Source: a virus
DNA length: 40,995 nt
Direction: 5' to 3' (one strand)
IMG/VR virus record: IMGVR_UViG_3300002835_000411
Coordinates: 1-40,995 of that record
The notes beneath the pieces are model-generated. The model was given only the letters and a program-made list of their open reading frames with translations. It ran no database searches and was not told the origin of the DNA. Positions 16,111 through 26,600 of the stretch are shown here, piece by piece. Made by a program: the position numbers and the translations under genes. Position 1 is the stretch's first letter. Every line of letters starts with the position of its first letter.

Positions 16111-19100
16111 ATGCCTTTATATCCTACGTATAATACTTCGCCAGCTTCAGTTGTTAACAAAAACACAATAAACAGTGTTATGGCTACTAATCCAGTAAAT
16201 ATTCGTGACTGGTTATTGGTACTAAACTTAGCACCAAAATATCCAGATGCGTTAAAAAAAGCACCGTCAACGGTTAAAATTGGTGAACCAGTAACCGAAT
16301 TATATAATTCAACACCAATTAAATTAATTGACATTGTTGCATATGGTATTGCTAAAAAAACTGAAATTACTTTTTCAAATACATTTAAATCTGATACTCA
16401 AACACCTAACACACAAAAACCTTACGACATACTTCCTTATGTTGCTATTCAAAAGTTTGTTGATTTCGGTAATGTCAATACAACAGATTATCAAGCTTGG
16501 GGTCAATATCCTAAATTTCCAGATACAACTATTGATAAATATGGGTTATTAAGTAAAACTAGTGTTGCTAGTTATGTAAGTGATAATGTGTTTAAAAACA
16601 TTTATTCAGACCCTTCAAAACAAGTTGATGCGTCACCTTTTATAACTACCGAACCGCCTTCGTTAGACCCTACAAAACAAATTAAAGGTTATATTGACGA
16701 TAAAGGTAATTTATTGTTTGCTGGTGGTGGCGGTGGGTCGACACAAACTGCTGATATAATTGGTAGTTTGGTTACTGGACAAGGTGTTGGTTTCACACCT
16801 AATGGAGTTGTTAGTAATTACGATGTTAGGTCATCTTTGGCTGGCAGAGTGTTAGGTGCAACTGGTGCTATTGAAGATACAAAGTTAGGGAAAATAGGTG
16901 GACAACAATTATTATTAGCATTAACAAACAATGCAGCATTCAATGTTCAAGAATCAATTTTAGGTGGATTAAACTTAAAAGAAAACATTTATAGTTTATT
17001 AAAAGGAAAAGGCTTCGCTGGTTTTAGACCAAGTTATAAGATAACGATACCTAAAGGTGGTTTTACTCGTGTTTTAGACGCTGCTGCAACAATCTTAGGG
17101 TTTTCCTTACCTAGAAGTTATATGGACGATGAAGGGTCAATTTTTCAAGCTGAAAGTGGTCTTATTGATAATGTAAGTAGAGCTAATAAATTACTTTTAA
17201 ATACTGGTAAAGGTCAATTATTTGCTTTACTAGAAAATATGAACGCCAACGTAAACGGTACTGCTGATTATGATAGACCTAGTAATTTTGAAGGTTCAAA
17301 AAATCAATTTAGAACTGGTTATAACCCAGGTTATTTAAAAGACAATGAAGACCCAGATGAAAGAATTGATTCTTCAATATATGCATACTCCCAAGAAGGA
17401 TTAATAATTAATTTATTTAATACGGATGACGGAAGTGGTAAAGGTAATAAATATGCCATACCTACACTAAATTATAATAAAAAATTAATTGAAAGTGCTG
17501 GGTTTGTTGATTTTGCAACAAGTGGATTTGATAATTATGAGCAAGTAGATGGAACTTTAACCAATGATATTAAACATTCATGGGTTACAAAAGAAGGTGG
17601 GTTAGTAAACACATTTGATAGTGGATGGCATTCTACCGCTGGTAAAATTCTTAAACCCCTTGATGATGTACCTAATAAAAATATATTAAGAAAAACACAA
17701 ATTCTATTTGATTCCAATGGAATGAAAACTTTAGTTTCAAGAGAAGGTGATTTAACAGTAACGTCAAATCAGACTACAACCGCAAATGGTGGTGGTATTT
17801 CTAAAGGTAGTGCTGTTTTAACTGAGGATATGTATAACAAATCAACTGGTAGATATACAGCAATTAAAGATGCAGAACCAGAATTTGTTTACTGTCGTGC
17901 TTGGATGCCTACTAATAGATATGACCATGGTTATAATAAAATTAGGTCTCACGCTCTTTATACTAGTGATGGTGAAAATTCAGTACCTTATAGATATTAT
18001 ACTGAAAATTCAGTATTAGAAGATAGTGGTCATGTTAAAATTGCACCATACACAACTGATAACATAACTTCTTATAAAGAAGATGTTAAAAAATTCATGT
18101 TTTCTATTGAAAATTTAGCATGGCATGATGAACGAAATAACTTACCTAAAAGTGAACAAGGACCAGGTGATTTAATAGGTGGAAAAAGAGGTAGAATAAT
18201 GTGGTTCCCACCTTATGATATTAATTTTAGTGAAAGTTCATCAGTTGAATGGGAATCTAATAAATTTATTGGTCGTGGTGAATCAATTTATACATATAAT
18301 AACACCGAAAGAAGCGGCCAGTTATCTTTTAAAATAGTAGTTGACCATTCATCATACATGAATACGTTTAGAGGTTTAGATGGTCCAGATGATAATTATA
18401 TAGCATCATTTATGGCTGGTTGTATTGAACCAGATAGTGTATGGACTAACAAATTTACTGTAAAAGAAAGTGTTGAAAATGTAACTAAAGATTACAGAGA
18501 AAAAATACAAAAACCACCAGCTGAAAAAGAAGAAGAACCAACATTAATGAAAGTGTATTTCCCAAATGATAACGCTAATTTTGATGGTGATTTTGCTAAT
18601 TATGAAAATGGTAAATGTAACGGTACACCTATAGATTATACCACAAACCCAGATGGTAAAGATTGTGGTATTCCATCGTATAGAGGTAAATATACATCTA
18701 CCTCGTATTGGGAAGATAGAAATAATTTTGGAACAAATAATGGAGGAGAAAATGCTGTTAAGGTAACACTTATGGATAAAGAATATAAAGGTTATTTTAG
18801 TGAAAATGGGGGTGTTACTTATTACCAAGCATTAACAGAGCATTTAAAACAAAAATGTAAACATTGTAAAGTAGCTGTTATTGGTTATGCTAGTGACCAA
18901 GGTGAAAATACACCTAACGCTAAATTAGCTAAAGATAGAGCAACATATATAAAAAATTTATTGGTTGAAAATGTTGGTAAAAATTTAGGGTTGACTGACG
19001 AACAAATAGCTAAAAAATTTACAGCAAAATTAAGTAAGAGTAAAGAAATTCAACCAACTGGAAGTGAAACTATAAGTTATGTTTATAAAGGCGTAACTAA

Positions 19101-20358
19101 AAAAGTTAAAGTAAAAGTATCGGCTACTGGTTGCTACATATGTCCTAAAACCATTAAAAAAGATGAAAGACGTATTGCATGTCCAGTTGATAATCAAGGT
19201 TGTAAACTAGACCGTTTTGTTGATATTAAATTTACATTTGACCAAGCAGCAGCAGATGCAGAAGTTCCAGATGTTCCAGATAAAATTAAATACCAAGACC
19301 AAAGAATAACAAAAAAGGTTACGGATAAGTTTTATAATGAAAGTAAGTTTTTTGAATATTTAGAAAGAGGTGATAGGTTTGTTTTTGATAAAATTAGAGA
19401 TAAAATTAGATACTTCCACCCTTCATTCCATTCAACAACGCCAGAAGGATTAAATTCTAGGTTAACATTTTTATTACAATGTACAAGACAAGGACCTACA
19501 TTAGAAAACAAAGGTGCTGACAACTTAGCATTTGGTAGAGCCCCAGTATGTATTTTAAGAATTGGTGACTTTTATCACACTAAAATAATCATAGATAATA
19601 TTTCATTTGATTACGAACCTTTGGTTTGGGATTTAAATCCAGAAGGTATTGGTGTGCAGCCAATGATTGCAAATGTTAATATGTCATTTAAATTTATCGG
19701 TGGTGAATCTTTGTATGGCCCAATTAGTAGATTACAAAACGCTGTTTCATTTAATTTCTTTGCAAATACACACGTTTATGATGAAAGAGCTGATATCATT
19801 AAGAATGATGGTGGTGATTTTAGTTTAAAAATGGGTGTAACAGAAGGTTATGGTGAATCAGAATCTTCAGAAACTGTTGAAGATATTGGTGATAAATATG
19901 AAAAAGATGAAAATGGTAATCAAATTGGTGGTCCTTTTGATGATGATTTTTGGGGTAAACCAGAAGAACCAGATGAAACGCAAAACGATATTGAAAAACT
20001 ACAAAGTATTACAATGAAAATAGATAACATTGAAGAAAAAGGGTATACTGGTACTGGAGACAGAACACTTAATGGTATTTATAATTTAAATATAACAACG
20101 TCAAGTGAGTTATCAAAAGAGTATACAGCTAAATTAGTAGCTTATTCATTTGATAATATACCTTTTGGTTTTGGTGATGTCATTACAGTAGGTAAAGAAG
20201 GTACGTCATTAAGTATGAATATAACTATATATTTCGATACTTTTTTCTATAATGACGCTAAAGAACATGTTTATCGTTATGAATTACAATTTGATGATAT
20301 GGATGGTTTTAAAACACCAGGCACGTTTAAAGCTAACTTCCGTAGCAAAAAATTATAA
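16111..20358 (+). CDS. Large baseplate protein with an inserted OmpA-like domain
   Basis: A 1415-aa structural protein. Around residues 665-760 it has RIMWFPPYDINFSESSSVEW and GRGESIYTYNNTERSGQLSF, and after residue 1090 LRIGDFYHTKIIIDNISFDY with DLNPEGIGVQPM. Both are patterns of myovirus baseplate/tube-junction proteins. Between them (about 813-1045) is an OmpA-like fold: first strand KVYFPNDNANF, then VAVIGYASDQGENTPNAKLA, DRATYIKNLL, and the closing strand DRFVDIKFTF. D929 and R943 match the Asp and Arg that hold diaminopimelate in OmpA. Three cysteine pairs (CKHC, CYIC, CPVDNQGC) are inserted. I infer peptidoglycan gripping by the baseplate. It heads an operon with the 105-aa and 2281-aa genes. 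Confidence 0.8.
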   Translation: MPLYPTYNTSPASVVNKNTINSVMATNPVNIRDWLLVLNLAPKYPDALKKAPSTVKIGEPVTELYNSTPIKLIDIVAYGIAKKTEITFSNTFKSDTQTPNTQKPYDILPYVAIQKFVDFGNVNTTDYQAWGQYPKFPDTTIDKYGLLSKTSVASYVSDNVFKNIYSDPSKQVDASPFITTEPPSLDPTKQIKGYIDDKGNLLFAGGGGGSTQTADIIGSLVTGQGVGFTPNGVVSNYDVRSSLAGRVLGATGAIEDTKLGKIGGQQLLLALTNNAAFNVQESILGGLNLKENIYSLLKGKGFAGFRPSYKITIPKGGFTRVLDAAATILGFSLPRSYMDDEGSIFQAESGLIDNVSRANKLLLNTGKGQLFALLENMNANVNGTADYDRPSNFEGSKNQFRTGYNPGYLKDNEDPDERIDSSIYAYSQEGLIINLFNTDDGSGKGNKYAIPTLNYNKKLIESAGFVDFATSGFDNYEQVDGTLTNDIKHSWVTKEGGLVNTFDSGWHSTAGKILKPLDDVPNKNILRKTQILFDSNGMKTLVSREGDLTVTSNQTTTANGGGISKGSAVLTEDMYNKSTGRYTAIKDAEPEFVYCRAWMPTNRYDHGYNKIRSHALYTSDGENSVPYRYYTENSVLEDSGHVKIAPYTTDNITSYKEDVKKFMFSIENLAWHDERNNLPKSEQGPGDLIGGKRGRIMWFPPYDINFSESSSVEWESNKFIGRGESIYTYNNTERSGQLSFKIVVDHSSYMNTFRGLDGPDDNYIASFMAGCIEPDSVWTNKFTVKESVENVTKDYREKIQKPPAEKEEEPTLMKVYFPNDNANFDGDFANYENGKCNGTPIDYTTNPDGKDCGIPSYRGKYTSTSYWEDRNNFGTNNGGENAVKVTLMDKEYKGYFSENGGVTYYQALTEHLKQKCKHCKVAVIGYASDQGENTPNAKLAKDRATYIKNLLVENVGKNLGLTDEQIAKKFTAKLSKSKEIQPTGSETISYVYKGVTKKVKVKVSATGCYICPKTIKKDERRIACPVDNQGCKLDRFVDIKFTFDQAAADAEVPDVPDKIKYQDQRITKKVTDKFYNESKFFEYLERGDRFVFDKIRDKIRYFHPSFHSTTPEGLNSRLTFLLQCTRQGPTLENKGADNLAFGRAPVCILRIGDFYHTKIIIDNISFDYEPLVWDLNPEGIGVQPMIANVNMSFKFIGGESLYGPISRLQNAVSFNFFANTHVYDERADIIKNDGGDFSLKMGVTEGYGESESSETVEDIGDKYEKDENGNQIGGPFDDDFWGKPEEPDETQNDIEKLQSITMKIDNIEEKGYTGTGDRTLNGIYNLNITTSSELSKEYTAKLVAYSFDNIPFGFGDVITVGKEGTSLSMNITIYFDTFFYNDAKEHVYRYELQFDDMDGFKTPGTFKANFRSKKL

Positions 20359-20379
20359 AAAATAAATAATTAATTAATT

Positions 20380-20697
20380 ATGGCTAGATATGTAGATAGG
20401 TATTTACCTTTCAGAGAAGATGGTAAAATCAAACCAATACCTGGGTTAAAACTACCAGATGCAGACACAGATTTGTCTTATGTTTACAAACAAGGTACAA
20501 CAAGACTTGACAAATTGAGTAATATGTTTTATAATAATCCTTGGGGAGGGTGGTTAATATTAGCAGCAAATCCACAATTTGGTGGTTTGGAGTTTAACAT
20601 TCCAGATATGACGCTAATAAAAGTGCCTTACCCATATGAAAATGCTGTTCAAAGATATAGTGAACAAATAAATAAATATAAACAGTTATACGGATAA
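20380..20697 (+). CDS. Small baseplate protein, gp53/LysM-like (105 aa)
   Basis: The conserved core, TTRLDKLSNMFYNNPWGGWL then ILAANPQFGGLEFNIPD and TLIKVPYPYE, resembles the start of T4 gp53 (which has an ...LANAIYGNPQLYWVLL motif). It also resembles the small LysM-like tail proteins found beside the hub in contractile tails. It probably clamps tube, hub and wedge together. It lies between two large baseplate genes, 21 nt after the first and 2 nt before the next, so translational coupling is likely. No catalytic motif is present. The family name is moderately certain. Confidence 0.7.
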   Translation: MARYVDRYLPFREDGKIKPIPGLKLPDADTDLSYVYKQGTTRLDKLSNMFYNNPWGGWLILAANPQFGGLEFNIPDMTLIKVPYPYENAVQRYSEQINKYKQLYG

Positions 20698-20699
20698 TA

Positions 20700-23600
20700 A
20701 TGAGTACAAAAACAAATAGTATAGGTTGTAGTTCTGGTAGGGTGAAAATTGTTGACCCTAATGATTTCAATGGTTTCGATTCAAGTGATAACGTTCCAGT
20801 TGCGTTGGAAGATTTAAACATATCGGTTGCTTTAACTTCTTTTAAGAAAGGTAGAACGGTATTAACCAAAGGTGATAAAATTGATGATGTTAAAGTGTAT
20901 GCACAAACTAGCAAAACATTAAAAGTTAATTTTATTGAAGGTAGTGACATTACTGGTGATGGTAAAAGACATTTAACTACAGCATATACTGATTTAATTA
21001 CATCTAATGTTGATGGTGTGAATGAAGAAACGTTGGGTATTACAAGTATTGACATTGAATTTAACTCATCTTACGCACCATTAATTACAATTAATTTTGT
21101 TGATGTTAGAGGTAGTTCTATTTTTCAAAATGAATACAGAATAAAAAATTCTGAAAGTAAATATACAACTTTTTTCCAATTACCATACCCATTATTTGAA
21201 TTAGAAATTAAAGGGTTTTATGGTCTTCCAGTAAAATACTGTCTTCACATGTATAAGTTTAATTCAAAATTTAACTCTAAAACTGGTAATTTTGAAATAA
21301 CAGCAAACTTTGTTGGTTATACTTATGCTATGCTATCTGATATGTTATTAGGTTATTTAAAAGCAGTAGGTGAGACGACATTAGGTAAAGAAAGATACGC
21401 TGTTTATAATGAAGGTAAAGCAGACCCAGTTCCAACATTGAATGAGTTAGCTACTCAAATAAGTCAAATTAACCCAGGGTTAAGTGATGTTAATAAAGAA
21501 GAGGGTGGTGGTTATCAAGAAGCTTCAGAATCGATTGATATTATAGATGATATATCTGGCCAAATGGATACATTAGGTAGTAACATTGATAAAGATGCAG
21601 CGAATAAAACAGTTTTTGACTTTATTGTTTTGAAAAAAGATGATATTAACAAAGATTTTCAAAAAAGTAAAATAGAAGAAGAATATCAAAAAAAAGTTTA
21701 TAATAAAGACGATGAAGAAAGTTTAGTTTTAAAATTTAACGAAAAATCATCTAGTGATAAAATAGTTACTGCTAACTGGGTATTCAAATATGACACGTCT
21801 GGAGATGGTAATAGAGTTTATAAAGGTTTAACATTAGATAAACTTAACAATGCCACAACTACTGATTTAATTTCTTATTTTGGTAATTATACAACAAATG
21901 ACGATACGTTAAATGATTTAAAAGATTGTTTAAGTAAATACCACACTTCATTAAGTAATAATGAAGTTATTGATGTCATTGATATGCGTTTATTAAAACA
22001 AATCCTTAAATATAAAAAAGATAACGCAATAAACAAACAAAAATCAGAAAAATCTGCATTAGCTGATTCATATAAAGATGCTGTAAAATCAAAATTAGGG
22101 TTTGAACCAACAGCAAGACCAATGATTGAATGTTTTACAGCAGCAATTGAGGTACTATCTGAATGTATTTTTTTAGTTGCACAAGCTACTGGTTCTCATA
22201 CAGAAAGAACAAATGAATTAAAAAAAGCTTTTAAACTTGAAGGTAGTGGTTCTAAAAATAGTGATGTAAAAGGTAGATTCTTATCAGCTAACGATTATTT
22301 ACCATGGCCAGCGTATCAAGAGTATGATGTTGATAAAAAAGCGTATGTTGAAAAATATTTAGGTGCATCAAGTGCTATTGAAAATGTTTCAAACATTGAT
22401 GAACTTGTTTTTATTGACGAATTACATGAAGGGTTTAAAAAGTCGCAACAAAAACAAGAAGAAAATGACGCTAATTTAAATAACGAAACTATAGACGCAT
22501 GGTTTGCTGTTAACCCAATGGATTTAAAAGATTTTTCAGACCAAAAACCATACACTAGATTCAAACCAAAGACAGCCGATGAAGTAAACGCTGTTATGTT
22601 AATAAGAGCAATAACTTTTTTAGGTTACACAAATAACTTCCTTGCATTAAGTGAAGACGAGATAAAAGCGATGGCTAAAATTGAAGCTGAAGCTATTATT
22701 AGAGATATTGAAGATACTGAAGATAAAAAAATTAAAAGAGAGTTAACACAAAAAACAGTAGACACAATTCTTCAAACACAAGCAATTGTGAATAGTAGGA
22801 TTAGACCAGTTTTAAAGGACGTTGGTGGCTCCTATGAATATAATTATTTATATGACCAAACAGATATAAGAGTAATACCAGTTAATAAAGGTTTTATTGA
22901 TGAAGGTTGGGGTAACCCTAATGATGGATTTGATAAGGAACCAAAAAAAATTGTTAAAGTTTTAAGAGAAAATAAATCTGATGAAGGTTATATTTATTTA
23001 ACTAACTACAGTAGTGCCAGTATAAAAAATAAAAGTTTTTATAAGGAAGATGATGGTGGTGTTTATTTAAAAATAATAAAAAAAGAAGACATAACTGCTG
23101 GTCAATTACCTTCAGAAATTATTGGTGAAAATATTATTAATTATGAAGCATTAAAAAAAGACGAAATTACAAATTCTTCAGACGCTCAAGCTGCTGGTTT
23201 TAACTCTTTAGGTAGTCAATACGGCATTCAAGAGTATGTTAATATGAATTTTAATAACGATAATATTCCAATTGAAAATACATTTAAATATGTATTTTAT
23301 AAAACTACTTTTATTGATTCTAAAAATCTAGGTGCTAATATATCTGAACGTTGGGTAGGGTTAGCCTATACTAAAGAAAGTACGTATAAAATTATTAATG
23401 GTAAGGATGGTTCAACAAGTTCGGATAGTAGCTTTGTTAAAAATGAAAGCGAAAAAATACACACTGTAAATACAGAGCCAGCAAACTATATTAATACATC
23501 TAAAGATGGAACTAATTTACATGAAGGTGTAGGTAAGAACAGAACTTTTTTAGCATCAGATAATGACAACATAACTTATCCTTATATTACCGTAGGTAAG

Positions 23601-26600
23601 AATGATGAATCAAAATCTTTATTTGGTTCTTATTTTTATTATGATTTATATCATTCAAAAATATTTGATAATAAAGGTAAGTTTGTCATTAATTGTCAAA
23701 AACAAGCTAGAGCTATGGCTTTTTTGCATTCATTACCTTTTAATGTTACTGGTGACAATCCTTTTGGTTCACCAGCAATAATAAATACATTTAGATATAA
23801 AGGTGGTGTTATACATGCACCTAGACTATGGTGTGCGTATGTTGGTAGTGTCATATGGAGAAATTCAACAAGACTCCCAGTGATTGAAGACGGTAAAATA
23901 GTTGGTGGTGGCTCTGGCAGCAAAGACCCTATATATTGGGGTGATTATGATTGTGGACTTGGTATAGCGTCTACATTGCTTGGTGCACCTTGTTATAAAA
24001 GAAGTGAATATTTTCCTTTTTCTTTAGGTAATAATCCGCAAAGGGATATTGAAGATAATGATGTAATTAATAGATTACCTATACAAGTTAAAAATGAATT
24101 TATAAAAGTTTTTTTAGATTTTGTTACTGGTAACGGACCAACAGACTGGCCTTCGTTAAGAACAGAATTAGAAATTTACGATACAACAAATAATAATGAC
24201 CAATCTGCTGGATTTAGAGCTTTAGTAAAAGATTTAAAAGATAATGACCCTACTTATAATAAAATATTTAGTAAAAATGATGTCAATGGTGATATTATAA
24301 AAAAGAATTATTATATTTTTGCTCTCAATCAATCTGATGGACAAATATGGTTAACATTAAATGACAAATGTGACGCAACTGATAAATTAATAAAAGCACT
24401 TAAAGAAGAAGTAATTATTTTAAATAATAATTATAAAATATGGTCTAGTGATGGCGGTGGTGATACTGAACGTGCTATTGTTAAAGTAGAGCAAAGTCGT
24501 TTAAAAACATATTTAGACCAAGTTGTAGAGGTGTATAAATCAAATGAAGATAGTTTTAATAAAGCTAAAGAAGATAAAAGATTAGACAACACAATATTTG
24601 GAACAAGTAATAAAGATGAAATTAAATTAGGTTTATATAGAACATGTAAAAATATTTATGATAAATGGTTAGCTGGTGCCAATAACGTTGAAGATTTATT
24701 ATTTCAATGTGGTTCTAGAAGTGTTGTTGATGGTTTTTTAGCTAAAAAATATGGTAACAACAGAGCTAGACTAATTGATAGTTTTAGATTTGTCAGCAGA
24801 GCTTTTAGTGATATTGGTGATTTATTATATATTGACCCAACACCAATTAATGAATGGATAGGTAATAATACAAATATGAGTTCATACGAAGCCATCACAT
24901 CAATTTTAGCTTCAAACAACTTTGAATTTATTCCGTTACCTAATTTTATTAATTTTAATGACAAAGAAAATTTAGAATCAATATTTAAACCTTATAATTA
25001 CTCTACAGATAGAGTTAAAAATGGTACATGTGGTCCTTCGTTTGTTTGTGTGTATGCTGGTCAAAGTTCACAACACTTAGATTATTACGACAACGAATAT
25101 AAAGATGATGGTTTTGATTTAAGATGTGATAAAGGCAATATTGACCCTAGTATACCAGAAGATTTCACATCTGAAGTTAATGCTGATTACGAAGAACCTA
25201 TTGGAGCCTTTTCGGTTAAATATAGTCAACAAAACCAAAACCTTTTTAAAGATATTACATTAGACCAAAGTGAATTTACTGAAACTGATGAATCGTTGCA
25301 AATACAAGATGATATAGCACAAAAAGGTAGAGAAAATAATAAAAGTTATATGGGTCAAAACATATATAACGTTTATGCTGTCAGAAGTTATACTGCTGAA
25401 ATTGAAATGATGGGTAATGCCATGATTCAACCAATGATGTATTTTCAATTAGATAATATACCTATGTTCCATGGAGCATATATGATTACATCTGTTTCAC
25501 ATTCCATAATTCCAAACTCAATGAAAACTAAATTCAAAGGGGTTAGAATTAAATATACAAAAACACCATTGGTAACCGCTAAAGAAGTTTATGAGAATTT
25601 AATTGAAAATTCTGATTTTTCAAACTCCGAAAATGGAGGCGGTGGCGGAGGCGGAGGCAAAAGAGCCAGCGGTACTTACGAACCAATAGTAGCAACATTA
25701 ATTGAAAATGGTGTTGAAAATGGTTATATTGATTTTGGTAAAACTTATGGTTGTGTTACCACTAAAAAATTAACTGGAGGTAGTAAAAAATACTTTAACG
25801 TTACAGCAAACCCAGATTATATAATTGCCGAAGGTGCGGTAGCTTTTGATAAAATGCTTAATGATTTTGGTGACTGGATGGTAAAAGAAGGATACAAAAA
25901 GAATTCTGCTGGGTATTTTGGACATATTGGTTCTACGTATAGAAGTTATGCTTCACAAGCAGCAATTAAAGCTGGTAAAAATGGTAAAATAGCAGCAAAA
26001 GCTGGTAAATCATACCATGGATGGGGATTGGCTATAGACTGGGGATGGAATGATAAAAGTGGTAAACAACCATTTACAATTAAAAGTAGTGGTAGTTCAG
26101 ATGATGAATTTAAATTTGATAAAAACCCAGCTTTGAAATGGTTATATGATAACTCTTATAAATACGGGTTTATTAATCCAAGTTGGGCCAGAGACGGTAA
26201 TAGTTATCAAGAAGTATGGCACTGGGAATATCATGGTACATCAGCAATGTGTCTTGTAAAAGCAAGTCCTAACGTAGTTGGTGGTTATAAAATTCCAGTA
26301 CCAGATGATGCTAAATATGACCCTATTGTTAAAAACCCTAAGAAAAGTGATTGTAGTGAAAATGTGTTCGATAAAAATAGTTGTAAAGGGGTTAAAGTTA
26401 AAGGTGATGGTACTGAAGAAGGTGGTTCAATTAAAGGTGCTGTTCAAACTAGTGATGCCGAAACACTTAGTTTCTTTAAAAAAGTATTAAAAAAATTAGG
26501 TGCACCAGAAACAGAAGGTAATTTACTTTTCCTTAAAGCTTTTAGACAAGCTGAAGGTGGTAAAGCAACATGGAACCCTTTAAACACAACATGGAAAAAA

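Noticed and set aside
20594-21055. 153-codon minus-strand frame across the start of the hub gene
   Set aside because: It overlaps two well-supported plus-strand genes and has no recognisable motif or promoter.
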